The position numbers were made by a program, and so were the translations under genes. Positions 25,410 to 33,656 of a DNA stretch of 48,917 nt are shown piece after piece. Numbering within the stretch: the first letter of the stretch is position 1; each line of letters starts with the position of its first letter. Under the pieces are notes generated by a model. That model did no database searches. It had not been told where the DNA came from and was given only the letters and a program-made list of their open reading frames with translations. This stretch comes from JAGMCF01 sp964398885 (GTDB taxonomy: Bacteria > Cloacimonadota > Cloacimonadia > JGIOTU-2): NCBI GenBank assembly GCA_964398885.1, contig CAYNOU010000010.1, positions 1-48,917 of the forward strand, given 5' to 3'.

Positions 25410-26204
25410 ATGGAAATTAACAAAGTATATTTGGGCGATTGCATAGAAATTATGAAAACATTTCCAGACAAATCTGTAGATTTAGTATTTGCAGATCCAC
25501 CTTTTAACATAGGAATAAAATATGATGTATATAATGATAATATGTCCTATGAAGACTACTATAACTGGTCAGAAAAATGGATAAAAGAAACATATAGATT
25601 GCTTAAAAATGATGGAACAATATACATTGCAATTGGGGATGAGTTCGCAGCAGAGATAAATTTAATTTTTAAAAAAACTGGTTTTTATTATAGAAATTGG
25701 ATTATCTGGTACTACACTTTCGGGCAAAATCAGAGGAAAAAATTTAATCGTTCACATACCCACATCTTATATTTTACTAAAGATAAAGAAAGATTTACAT
25801 TTAACGATAAAGTTATCAGGGTTCCTTCTGCAAGACAACTTATCTATAAAGATAAACGAGCAAATCCATTAGGGAAAATTCCCGATGATGTTTGGCAATT
25901 TTCAAGAGTTTGCGGCACTTTTAAAGAAAGGATAGGAAAACATCCTTGTCAGATGCCAGAAGATTTATTAGAATTAATAATAAAAACAAGTTCTAAAGAA
26001 GATGATTTGGTTTTAGACCCTTTCGGAGGTACAGGAACAACTGTAGCAGTTGCCCAGAGAATGAAACGAAAATTTATAACGATTGAAATTTCCAATGAAT
26101 ATTATAACATCATATTAAAAAGATTAAATGGTAAAGTTGCTGAGATAAAAGGAAATAAAAAAGTTGAGTTAGAAAAGCAAAAAACTTTATTTGATTATAT
26201 GTAA
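25410..26204 (+). CDS. Cassette 4: beta-class DNA amino-methyltransferase
   Basis: 264 residues from the ATG at 25410, which has GGAGA 8 nt upstream. The catalytic motif ADPPF is at 28-32, and the AdoMet-binding motif DPFGGTGTT lies in the C-terminal third, giving the beta order. It should protect the host from the adjacent HinP1I-like nuclease. If that nuclease really cuts GCGC, which has no adenine, this enzyme must make N4-methylcytosine. The DPPF motif is more often seen with N6-adenine, so either the specificity differs or this is a DPPF-type m4C enzyme. Confidence 0.85.
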   Translation: MEINKVYLGDCIEIMKTFPDKSVDLVFADPPFNIGIKYDVYNDNMSYEDYYNWSEKWIKETYRLLKNDGTIYIAIGDEFAAEINLIFKKTGFYYRNWIIWYYTFGQNQRKKFNRSHTHILYFTKDKERFTFNDKVIRVPSARQLIYKDKRANPLGKIPDDVWQFSRVCGTFKERIGKHPCQMPEDLLELIIKTSSKEDDLVLDPFGGTGTTVAVAQRMKRKFITIEISNEYYNIILKRLNGKVAEIKGNKKVELEKQKTLFDYM

Positions 26205-26220
26205 ATAATTGTAAAACTTC

Positions 26221-26341
26221 CGATAACAAAATGCACACGCCTTATCTTCAAACAAAAGTCGCAGGTAATTTCAGGTTCTATCGGTTTGTGATAGTTAAGC
26301 GGTAAATAGAAGAACGGCGTGTCGCACATAAACCGTTAACC
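26221..26341 (+). other. attC-like recombination site 4
   Basis: The clearest site. Left box CGATAAC (26221-26227), arms ACACGCC (26235-26241) and GGCGTGT (26316-26322), then a TGC/GCA extension with one extrahelical C, and right core GTTAACC (26335-26341). The left box complements the opening core GTTATCG at 24538. Confidence 0.8.
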
Positions 26342-26373
26342 GAAATTGAAATTATAAAACCGATAGAAGTTAT

Positions 26374-26922
26374 ATGGAAACAAAAATTGGCAAAGCAAAA
26401 TTAATCCTTTTACAGGGCGACATAACAGAAGAAAAAACAGACGCAATTGTAAATGCAGCAAATTCCTCACTCTTAGGTGGAGGTGGTGTGGATGGTGCAA
26501 TTCATCGTGCTGGCGGACCAAAAATTCTTGAAGAATGTAAGGAAATAAGAAAAAAACAAGGAATATGCCCAACAGGAGAAGCAGTTATAACTTCTGGCGG
26601 AAACTTAAAAGCAAAATATGTAATCCATACCGTTGGTCCTATCTGGCGTGGTGGAAATCAGAATGAAGATAATCTGCTTCATAATTGCTACTTGAATTCA
26701 CTGAAACTTGCAAAAGAAAATAATATTAAAAAAATCTCTTTCCCATCAATAAGCACTGGTGCTTATCGCTTTCCAATTGAAAAAGCAAGTAAAATCGCTC
26801 TCAAAACTGTAATTGATTTCCTGAAAGATGATGAATTTGAAGAAGTAAGATTCGTGTTATTCTCTAAAAAAGATTTAGAGATTTATTGTAAAAATCTAAA
26901 GAGAATACTTAACGAGGAGTAG
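26374..26922 (+). CDS. Macro-domain protein (ADP-ribose-binding/deacetylase-like)
   Basis: A 182-residue single macro domain. It has the ADP-ribose-binding segments DAIVNAANSSLLGGGGVDGAI and FPSISTGAYRFP, the pattern of the MacroD/YmdB class that removes ADP-ribose or hydrolyses O-acetyl-ADP-ribose. The gene begins 33 nt after the last attC core in the same orientation as the cassettes. No matching CGGTTAAC box is found downstream, so it is either a cassette that lost its attC or the resident gene at the array edge. Confidence 0.9.
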   Translation: METKIGKAKLILLQGDITEEKTDAIVNAANSSLLGGGGVDGAIHRAGGPKILEECKEIRKKQGICPTGEAVITSGGNLKAKYVIHTVGPIWRGGNQNEDNLLHNCYLNSLKLAKENNIKKISFPSISTGAYRFPIEKASKIALKTVIDFLKDDEFEEVRFVLFSKKDLEIYCKNLKRILNEE

Positions 26923-26994
26923 GTAAACTCTATTTGTGTTTTATTACTGGGGGCATAAAAATTCTGTATCCAATACATGATACCGATTAAAAGC

Positions 26995-27103
26995 GGAGTG
27001 CTGAAACAAGGATTCCCGACTAGTCGGGGAGACGAACTTTCAGCATATTATCATAGGCGAAAAGTTCCTCCCCGATAGATAGGGGAGTCGTTTTCGCACT
27101 CCA
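26995..27103. repeat. Three-way-junction inverted repeat
   Basis: An outer stem GGAGTG/CACTCC (26995-27000, 27098-27103) encloses two arms. Arm 1 is GCTGAAA/TTTCAGC (27000-27006, 27038-27044), with the perfect palindrome CCCGACTAGTCGGG at 27015-27028 inside. Arm 2 is GCGAAAA/TTTTCGC (27057-27063, 27092-27098), capped by TCCCC/GGGGA. It lies in the 302-nt spacer between the macro-domain gene and the convergent HD gene. No gene is seen in the rest of that spacer. Confidence 0.65.
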
Positions 27104-27224
27104 CTATAATTCTTAAAAATAAAGTAAACTATATTATGCTCCCAGTAGTAACTATGGCAATATGATTTTGCTTATACTAAGTCTTTTAGAAAACTGTTTA
27201 GTAATTTGTTGAAAATCAAGATGT

Positions 27225-28019
27225 TTAATATATTTCCTGACACCCTTCGTCAAGAAAAGTTTTAATCTTTGAGTAGATTTTTAATACCCTTTCAGTTTTT
27301 GGTAGAGCATCCCGTATCTTTTCTAAGTAGTGTCTTTCTCGTATGAGTTGAAAAGTCCGAGTAAAATTTACATCATAAATCCATCCCATTTGAAACAATT
27401 TAAAATCATTAAGAGTCTTTAGGTCTTTAGCTTTAGCAATTCTTTCTGCCAATAAATCAGCATATATGTTGTCAGAAATTCCTGGTAAATCTGGCAAATT
27501 AAGTTCTATTGCTTCATTCCGTCGTCCATTATTTTTCTGGTAATAGTTGGTTACAACCCGGAGAATATCTAATTTATCAGCATCACGGAGTAATTTACTA
27601 AAGAATAAACATCTCTCGGTTTCATCTTTTGGAAGCTCTGCTCTATTATGATATAAGATTGTTCGCAGAATTAAATCGCATATCGGCTTATCCAAGTTTG
27701 TTAAGATATCATTATTTCTAATTATTTTTACGCCAAGTTCTGCATGATCTTCGGAGTAGTAATCCACAAATGTTTGATAATGTGCATATTGTTCAAAGCG
27801 ACCAACATCGTGTAATAGTGCTATTGCTTCTGCCAGGAAAAGTTCTTTTTGGCTCAGATTTAAACTTCTTCCTATATCTATAATCTCTTGGCAGACTCGT
27901 CTGGTATGCTCTACCTTCATATCTATATTTTGCTGGAAATCAGCGTCTTCTGAATAGAATCCCTTTACATATTCAGTGAACCAGTATTTCAGCGAGAGTA
28001 AAACCTTTTCATCAACCAT
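27225..28019 (-). CDS. HD-domain phosphohydrolase
   Basis: 264 residues with the HD metal-binding set: His in EHTRRVCQEI, His-Asp in LLHDVGRFEQ, His in DHAELG, and Asp in RDADKLDILR. It is a compact single-domain HD protein, probably a cytoplasmic nucleotide or phosphoester hydrolase; the substrate cannot be read from sequence. It converges with the macro-domain gene. The thioredoxin lipoprotein gene ends 76 nt upstream of it on the same strand. Confidence 0.8.
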   Translation of the reverse strand: MVDEKVLLSLKYWFTEYVKGFYSEDADFQQNIDMKVEHTRRVCQEIIDIGRSLNLSQKELFLAEAIALLHDVGRFEQYAHYQTFVDYYSEDHAELGVKIIRNNDILTNLDKPICDLILRTILYHNRAELPKDETERCLFFSKLLRDADKLDILRVVTNYYQKNNGRRNEAIELNLPDLPGISDNIYADLLAERIAKAKDLKTLNDFKLFQMGWIYDVNFTRTFQLIRERHYLEKIRDALPKTERVLKIYSKIKTFLDEGCQEIY

Positions 28020-28095
28020 ATTCCTTTTCTACTTTACGCTTTTAATATTATGAACTACATTAGCTGATGTTACACAAACAGATTGCAAACTGTTT

Positions 28096-28839
28096 CTATT
28101 TACAATTACTTTTCCCCTTTACAAAGTCATCAAAACTTATCTGTTTTTCATAGCATTTCAGATGTATATATCTCAAAATATTCATAAACATATCTTTTTT
28201 AATATAACCGGGAACCACTGTGATAATTTGAGCATTTTCATTCAGAAAACCATAAGAAGGGAAACCTTTTATCCCAAAGGCAGAGGTAAGTTGGCGTAGA
28301 GTAAAAGTGTGGTTTTGAAATTCAACTTGCTTTTGATTATCGTCAGCTTTTATTCTAATCGGGACAAAATTTTCGCTCATAAATTGAATAACTTCAGGCT
28401 CAGAGAAGGTGCTTTCATCCATAACCTTACACCATTTACACCAATCTGTATAAAAATCAATGATGATATCTTTGCCTTCTGCAGCTGCTTTTGCTAACCC
28501 TTCTTCAAACCCAAACCAGTTGATATGGGTGTAAGTTTCTTTTTGCTCGGGTATCAATTTTTTCTGCTGTTCAGTATTTGAAATTTTCTGGGAGGTTTTT
28601 TCAAGTTCCCCTTGTTTTCCTTCGCTTTCAGAAACCTGTGGGTAAGTTTCTTTTTGCTCTGGAATTGACTTTTCTTGCTGTTCAGTATTTGAAACTTTCT
28701 GAGATGGTTTTTCAAGCTCTTCTTGTTTTCCTTCAGTTTTAGAAACCTGTGGGGTTGACTTTTCTTTCATATCCTTTGATGAGCAAGAAAATGAAAACAA
28801 CAAGCCAACAATAAATAAGATAATTAATATTTTTTTCAT
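28096..28839 (-). CDS. Thioredoxin-fold lipoprotein with duplicated linker
   Basis: 247 residues. The signal peptide ends in a lipobox (Phe-Ser-Cys, lipid Cys at about 19). A Lys/Glu/Gln-rich linker (about 30-105) is a tandem duplication of a 37-residue unit. The C-terminal thioredoxin domain has DFYTDWCKWCKVMD, whose Cys-x-x-Cys active site resembles the DsbD-gamma/thioredoxin_7 group rather than cytosolic TrxA. It should act outside the cytoplasm in thiol reduction or disulfide exchange, tethered to a membrane by the flexible linker. The partner is unknown. Confidence 0.82.
   Translation of the reverse strand: MKKILIILFIVGLLFSFSCSSKDMKEKSTPQVSKTEGKQEELEKPSQKVSNTEQQEKSIPEQKETYPQVSESEGKQGELEKTSQKISNTEQQKKLIPEQKETYTHINWFGFEEGLAKAAAEGKDIIIDFYTDWCKWCKVMDESTFSEPEVIQFMSENFVPIRIKADDNQKQVEFQNHTFTLRQLTSAFGIKGFPSYGFLNENAQIITVVPGYIKKDMFMNILRYIHLKCYEKQISFDDFVKGKSNCK
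28531..28752. repeat. 111-bp tandem duplication in the thioredoxin gene linker
   Basis: Two adjacent 111-bp units (28531-28641 and 28642-28752), both starting GTAAGTTTCTTTTTGCTC on the plus strand. The length is a multiple of three, so the frame is kept and 37 residues are repeated with several substitutions. Confidence 0.85.
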
Positions 28840-28975
28840 TAAACAAATTTCCTTTTTATATTTGAGATGGAAACGGTTTTTGTTTTGGCTTCGGGCATAA
28901 TGACTCCTTTCTATATTTTTTATTTATTTAACCACTAATCTATTCATAACTTATAACCTCTAACTTCTAACTCCG

Positions 28976-29800
28976 TTACATATATTCCATTGTTCCTTTG
29001 GCAAATGATACATCAAGAACAATCAGAGCAGCACCACCTCGTTTATCTAAATCTCCGAGTAATTCCTCTACTTCCTTTACCAGAGTAGAAAGTTCTGATT
29101 CACTTACAAGAGCTAAAATTGTTTTACTGTAATTCTTATGCTGTCCCAGAAAATTAATAAAGTCAGCAAACAGTGGGACTTTAGTTAGAATTCCTCCCAT
29201 TCCAATGGAATCAATCACAGTTGAACCTTTTATTCCCAGTTCAATAAAGAGTTCAAGGATGTCTTCCAGAAATCTTTTCTCATAAAGGATGATAATTAAC
29301 AGTTTCTGTTTTTCAGCAGGCACTGGCTTTTTTATTCCTTTTCCACAAGCCATAACTATTATTTCATAGAGTTCTTCTGGAGTTGGTGCCTTTAGCAGTT
29401 CATTCCTGATCTTTTCCTCTCGCAACATTAAAGAGATGGCTGATAATAACTTTAGATGTTCGTTAGGCTTATCAGGCGGACCTATCATAGCAAATAAGAT
29501 ATGAACCTTCTTATTATCAAGTGCCTCAAACTGAACACCTTTCTCAGATGTAGCAATTGCTAATACGAAATCTGAGAGCCCTTCAATTTTGCAGTGCGGA
29601 ATCGCGATGCCTTTACCCAAGCCAGTGCTACCAAGCTTCTCTCTTTCCCATAAAGAATTCAATATTGTCTGCTCATCTATTTTATCCAAAATAGGAGAAT
29701 TCTTAAGAAGACTTACTAATTCTTTTAAAGCATCTTCTTTTTTCTTTGAAAGCAAATTTACTTTACAGCATTCCTTAATTAATTTTTCATATAGTTTCAT
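28976..29800 (-). CDS. PTS EIIA-type domain fused to a PII-like domain
   Basis: 274 residues. The N-terminal half (1-150) is a fructose/Ntr-type EIIA domain with the phospho-acceptor His69 in GIAIPHCK, followed by LFAMIGPPDKPNEHLKLL. The C-terminal half (about 160-274) starts KLLIIILYEKRFLEDILELF and has a beta-alpha-beta pattern similar to PII-like signalling domains. No PTS permease is near; the upstream gene on the same strand is a CPA2 antiporter. The protein is therefore probably a regulator of that transporter rather than a sugar carrier. The domain assignment of the second half is tentative. Confidence 0.75.
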   Translation of the reverse strand: MKLYEKLIKECCKVNLLSKKKEDALKELVSLLKNSPILDKIDEQTILNSLWEREKLGSTGLGKGIAIPHCKIEGLSDFVLAIATSEKGVQFEALDNKKVHILFAMIGPPDKPNEHLKLLSAISLMLREEKIRNELLKAPTPEELYEIIVMACGKGIKKPVPAEKQKLLIIILYEKRFLEDILELFIELGIKGSTVIDSIGMGGILTKVPLFADFINFLGQHKNYSKTILALVSESELSTLVKEVEELLGDLDKRGGAALIVLDVSFAKGTMEYM

Positions 29801-29841
29801 AATTTTCCTTTAAATATTTACCACAAAGGTACAAAGATAAT

Positions 29842-29912
29842 TAGTAAACCAGTGAATTTGTGAACTGGTTAACTCGTGAAATAGTTACCAGTTTACCAAT
29901 TTACTAATTTAT
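29842..29912. repeat. Low-complexity inverted repeat (GTAAACCAGT/ACTGGTTTAC type)
   Basis: AGTAAACCAGTGAATT... and ...CCAGTTTACCAATTTACTAAT form an imperfect inverted repeat in the antiporter-EIIA spacer. Similar AGTAAATTGG/CCAATTTAC sequence occurs near 5700, 20679 and 33505. Confidence 0.5.
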
Positions 29913-29931
29913 TTTTCTATAGTTTCGTGGC

Positions 29932-31221
29932 TCAATATACATCATCTCCCAGTTCGGCACCCTTGATAATTGCCCATTTTGACAAGGGTGGACCCAGAAG
30001 TTCATTCACAAACACGGAGAATATAACAACATTTACCATATTGATTGCCAGATTTTGTATTTGAGGGGATGCTTCCATTATGATTGGAGATGCTTGAACC
30101 ATTAGAACCAATCCGATTGCCACCCCGGCTTGTGGAAACATACAGAAGCCAAGATAATTTCTAATATTTAGCTCTGACTTGCCACAAAGTGCCCCTAAGT
30201 ATACCCCAGAATATTTGCCAATCATTCTTGCCAAAATGAATATTAGACCAAAGAATAGAATTCTTGGACCTGTAAAGATACCAAGTTGTAATTCTGTGCC
30301 TGCAATAGCAAAAAAGGCAGCATAAATCGGTGGAGTAAGCGGTTCTAATATTCTTGAAATACGCTCATTCTTTGAAGATAGGTTGACCAAAGTTGCTCCT
30401 ACCATCATATTTGCCATAAGTGGTGAGATATGGAGTGGATGCGCCAGTCCAATTATAATAAAAACAATACCCAGAGAGACAATCATAACCTCACTTTTAT
30501 TCTGTCTTTTGTATGTTACTCTATGCAGAATATATCCTCCCAAGAATCCAATGATGAGTGAGAATAATATTTTCCAGACCGCATTAGCAATCGTAATTCC
30601 AGCAGCAAGTGAGGCGCCATTAGCTTTTGAAATTATAGAGCCTACTAATGCGAGAACAATACTAAAAAGGAGTACTGAGCCTGCATCATCCAGAGCAACT
30701 AAGCCGTAAAGATAGTCAATGAATTTTCCACGCGCTCGCAAGCTTTGGACAACTACAACAGTAGCCACAGGTGCGGTAGCAGTAGCAATTGTTCCTAAAA
30801 GGAGAGCGAATTCCAACTTAAACCCTACCAGAATCAGCGCTAAGCTTACTATAAGAAATGTCATTCCTATTTGGAAAAGTGTGGTAATTATAACTTTTTT
30901 GCCAATAGCTTTTAATTTTACTTTGGAGAATTCACCTCCAATTACAAGTGCAATCAGTCCCAATGCAACTTCTGTAATAGGCCGTAGAGCGTGAACCATT
31001 TTGAGTTCAATTACTGCACCAATAGATTCTCCCAAGAGTATACCTGCTATAATGTAGCCAGTAATTACAGGCAGTTTTACTTTTTCAGCAAGTTTCCCAA
31101 GTATATAACCTGCGATTAGCAAGATTCCAATTGCAAAGAGAATATGCTGACTAACTGCAGCCCGAAGGTAGATTAAAGCACTTATGCATACTGTATATAC
31201 TTCAGATATTGTATTTGACAT
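29932..31221 (-). CDS. CPA2-family cation:proton antiporter
   Basis: About 429 residues from the ATG at 31221; a TTG at 31230 would add three residues. It is a membrane protein with about 12 hydrophobic helices. An early KLPVITGYIIAGILLG segment is typical of the Na+/H+ exchanger domain, and a mid-protein ALDDAGSV segment carries the paired Asp expected for ion coupling. There is no C-terminal RCK/TrkA domain. The next gene (29800) encodes an EIIA/PII-like protein that could regulate it. The exchanged ion (Na+ or K+) cannot be decided from sequence. Confidence 0.83.
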   Translation of the reverse strand: MSNTISEVYTVCISALIYLRAAVSQHILFAIGILLIAGYILGKLAEKVKLPVITGYIIAGILLGESIGAVIELKMVHALRPITEVALGLIALVIGGEFSKVKLKAIGKKVIITTLFQIGMTFLIVSLALILVGFKLEFALLLGTIATATAPVATVVVVQSLRARGKFIDYLYGLVALDDAGSVLLFSIVLALVGSIISKANGASLAAGITIANAVWKILFSLIIGFLGGYILHRVTYKRQNKSEVMIVSLGIVFIIIGLAHPLHISPLMANMMVGATLVNLSSKNERISRILEPLTPPIYAAFFAIAGTELQLGIFTGPRILFFGLIFILARMIGKYSGVYLGALCGKSELNIRNYLGFCMFPQAGVAIGLVLMVQASPIIMEASPQIQNLAINMVNVVIFSVFVNELLGPPLSKWAIIKGAELGDDVY

Positions 31222-31340
31222 AATTTTCAATAATTAACCATTTTAAAAAGAGTTTTTTTTGAAAAATTTTATTAATGTCAAGAAAATGCTTTTAAAAATT
31301 GACAGTGAAAATTATAAACAAAAAAGGAAGTATATCTATT

Positions 31341-31799
31341 ATGAAAATGTTTTCAGATGAATATTGGATGAATATTGCATTAGAAGAAGCACAAATTGCT
31401 TTTGCAGAAGATGAAATTCCAGTAGGTGCAGTTTTGGTATGTGATGATAAACTTATTGCCCGAGCTCATAATAGCACACAGAGATTAAATAGTCCCCTGG
31501 CTCATGCAGAGAAATTGGTTATTGAAAAGGCTCAACAAAAATTAGGCAAATGGTTATATGATTGTAAATTATATGTAACACTTGAACCTTGTGCTATGTG
31601 CGCTGGAATAATAATTCTTTCCAGAATAAAGTCTGTAATTTTCGGTGCCTATGACGAAAAAAACGGGGCATGTGGGTCTTTATATAATTTGCTTTCAGAT
31701 AGGCGATTTAATCATAATCCCGAAGTGAAATCTGGTATTTTCGCAAAAGAATCCAGTGAACTCTTGAAGAGATTTTTTGATAATAAGAGAAATATATAG
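31341..31799 (+). CDS. tadA: tRNA-specific adenosine deaminase (TadA)
   Basis: 152 residues from the ATG at 31341, which has GGAAG about 10 nt upstream; an upstream TTG at 31299 lies in unlikely sequence. The zinc-deaminase signature is complete: His55-Ala-Glu57, then Pro-Cys84-x-x-Cys87 in LEPCAMCAG. TadA converts A34 of tRNA-Arg(ACG) to inosine and is essential in most bacteria. Length is normal. It is divergent from the antiporter gene, with about 120 nt between them. The tRNA genes follow. Confidence 0.9.
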   Translation: MKMFSDEYWMNIALEEAQIAFAEDEIPVGAVLVCDDKLIARAHNSTQRLNSPLAHAEKLVIEKAQQKLGKWLYDCKLYVTLEPCAMCAGIIILSRIKSVIFGAYDEKNGACGSLYNLLSDRRFNHNPEVKSGIFAKESSELLKRFFDNKRNI

Positions 31800-31957
31800 C
31801 CACAAAGGCACTAAGACACAAGGGAAAATTTTTTATATATTTTATTTGTTCTTGAGTTATATTTTTATTCTTGATTTTCTTGATAAATATCAGAATAGTG
31901 GTTTGTGGTTAATTATTTTTTTCTTGTAGAATAGTTTCAACAGTTTGTGAGAAATTT

Positions 31958-32115
<158 letters not shown>

Positions 32116-32120
<5 letters not shown>

Positions 32121-32254
32121 CTAACGCAAATGAAATATTGGAAATTTGAATGTAGAACGACCTTCCAAGGTCGTTATCCCGATACATCGGGACAGGCTTG
32201 GAAGCCTGTGCTACTTCCGGTGCTATTTCCCAAAAATCAATTGCGTTGGGTATA
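32116..32254. mobile_element. 139-bp MITE-like element of a second family
   Basis: The termini TATACCTAACGCAAATGA (32116-32133) and TCAATTGCGTTGGGTATA (32237-32254) are inverted repeats matching at 16 of 18 positions. A perfect 8-bp target duplication ACACGAAT lies flush on both sides (32108-32115 and 32255-32262). The core holds three hairpins in a row: ACGACCTT-CC-AAGGTCGT, TCCCGAT-AC-ATCGGGA (32177-32192) and ACAGGCTT-GG-AAGCCTGT. It inserted into an ATTCGTG-type repeat between two tRNA-Ser genes. Confidence 0.82.
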
Positions 32255-32313
32255 ACACGAATTGTAAATTACTTTTTTAAGGGTTTACTATAGTTTGTGG
32301 CAAAAAAGAGTTT

Positions 32314-32404
32314 GGAGAGATGCCAGAGCGGTTGAATGGGACGGTCTCGAAAATCGTTTTCCCGATTATCGGGAACGTGGGTTCGAATCCCACTCTCTCC
32401 GCCA
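32314..32404 (+). tRNA. tRNA-Ser (anticodon CGA)
   Basis: Acceptor stem GGAGAGA (32314-32320) pairs with TCTCTCC (32394-32400), then G and an encoded CCA. The anticodon loop CTCGAAA gives CGA. The variable arm is a TTCCCGA/TCGGGAA hairpin and the T-arm is GGTTCGAATCC. All features fit tRNA-Ser. Confidence 0.96.
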
Positions 32405-32545
32405 TTTAATCATTGTTTTAGTATAAGCAGGGATTTTGAACCCGTAGGGTAGTTATCCAACGGGTTTGAAATTTTAATTGCAGATAAACCATTGCCCAAT
32501 ACTGAAAATTCAGTTTGAATAAAAGCTAATTTGAAAGAGGAAGAA

Positions 32546-33493
32546 ATGTATGTGATTGAATCTCTAAAAAATTCAGATAAGCCAGTTTTTTCTCTAGAGA
32601 TAACACCACCTGAACGGGGACGGAGTATTAAAGGAATATTTGATACCATTGATATGCTGAAAGAATTTAATCCTAACTTTATCAATGTTACCTATCATCA
32701 GCAGATGGTGGTTTACGAAGAGGGAAATGGGGTAATTAAAAAAATTCCTAAACGAAAGAATGTTGGCACCGTAGGGATTTGCTCTGCAATTCATCACAAA
32801 TATAGAATTGAAACAGTTCCACATATTATTTGCGGTGGCTTTTCTAAATATGATACTGAAGATGCATTGATAGATTTCTATTTCTTGGGCATTGAAAATC
32901 TTATGGTAATTCGTGGGGACCCTCGTCCAGGAGAAAAAGAGTTTAAACCAGAAAAGGATGGGTATAGATATGCTTTTCAATTAGTAAAACAAATCAATGA
33001 TATGAATCATGGAAAATATCTTGAAGATTTAGAAAATGCTAATCCCACAAATTTTTGCATTGGTGTGGCCGGCTATCCAGAAAAACATTTTGAGGCTCCT
33101 AATATGGAACAAGACATACTAAATTTAAAAAATAAAGTTGACCAAGGTGCTGATTACATCGTAACTCAAATGTGTTTTGATGTTAACAAATATAAAGAGT
33201 TTGTAAAAAAAGCAAGGGCAGTTGGTATTACTGTTCCAATTATTCCTGGAATAAAACCATTTACACGCAAAAGGCAACTTACGACTTTACCAACAGACTT
33301 TCATATCTCATTCCCAAACGATTTAGTAAAAGAAATATTAAAAGCAAAATCTAAGGAAGCTATTAGAGAAACCGGAATTGAATATACTGTCAGTATTTGC
33401 AAAGAACTTATTGATTTTGGGGTGCCGGGTCTTCATTTTTACTCTCTTGGTCGTGGCAAGGATGTGCGTGATGTGGTGAAAGAGATATTTTAA
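32546..33493 (+). CDS. metF: Methylenetetrahydrofolate reductase (MetF-like)
   Basis: 315 residues from the ATG at 32546; AGAGGA lies just upstream, and the TTG at 32531 lies before that site. It is a TIM-barrel enzyme with MetF landmarks: the catalytic Glu in SLEITPPERG, NVTYHQ, LMVIRGDPR for folate and flavin binding, and GADYIVTQMCFD. It reduces 5,10-methylene- to 5-methyl-tetrahydrofolate using FAD. The next gene is metH, which uses that product, so the two form a methionine-synthesis pair on the same strand. Confidence 0.9.
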   Translation: MYVIESLKNSDKPVFSLEITPPERGRSIKGIFDTIDMLKEFNPNFINVTYHQQMVVYEEGNGVIKKIPKRKNVGTVGICSAIHHKYRIETVPHIICGGFSKYDTEDALIDFYFLGIENLMVIRGDPRPGEKEFKPEKDGYRYAFQLVKQINDMNHGKYLEDLENANPTNFCIGVAGYPEKHFEAPNMEQDILNLKNKVDQGADYIVTQMCFDVNKYKEFVKKARAVGITVPIIPGIKPFTRKRQLTTLPTDFHISFPNDLVKEILKAKSKEAIRETGIEYTVSICKELIDFGVPGLHFYSLGRGKDVRDVVKEIF

Positions 33494-33543
33494 AGTAATT
33501 TAGTTAATTAGTGAATTAGTAAATTAGTTTACCAATTTACCAT

Positions 33544-33631
33544 CCCCGATTGGATCGGGGATTACAAATTTACCCTGTGGAATAGATTTACCATTTTCAC
33601 CCCGTTAGAAATCAAAGACTTTCTAACGGGG
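33544..33631. repeat. Two palindromic repeats in the metF-metH spacer
   Basis: CCCCGAT-TGG-ATCGGGG at 33544-33560 belongs to the dispersed CCCGAT family. CCCCGTTAGAAA (33600-33611) with TTTCTAACGGGG (33620-33631) is a perfect 12-bp stem of the same family as 5992-6052; a further TTCACCCCG/CGGGGTGAA arm encloses it. I see no cobalamin or SAM riboswitch in this spacer. Confidence 0.7.
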
Positions 33632-33656
33632 CAGGCGGGGTGAACCAATTTATTTT

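Larger units (their letters stand above)
21289..26341 (+). mobile_element. Integron gene-cassette array lacking an integrase (CALIN)
   Basis: Genes on one strand are separated by imperfect inverted repeats ending in GTTA-type cores. The decisive sign is that the core opening each cassette is complementary to the box that opens the attC at its own end. GTTATCT (22077) matches AGATAAC (22876), GTTAGCGGAA (22941) matches TTCCGCTAAC (24420), and GTTATCG (24538) matches CGATAAC (26221). Cassettes are about 21289-22077, 22078-22941, 22942-24538 and 24539-26335. No intI or certain attI is seen. The macro-domain gene after the last site has no attC of its own. Confidence 0.82.

Noticed and set aside
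26923..27224. attC site after the macro-domain gene
   Set aside because: No CGGTTAAC-type box complementary to the opening core GTTAACCG was found; the three-way-junction repeat does not have attC layout.
32358..32378. CCCGAT...ATCGGG-like hairpin inside tRNA-Ser(CGA) as a repeat insertion
   Set aside because: It is the normal long variable arm of a class II tRNA; the similarity to the dispersed palindrome is probably chance.
33494..33656. Cobalamin or SAM riboswitch upstream of metH
   Set aside because: The spacer is short and is filled by two palindromic repeats; no riboswitch core was recognised.
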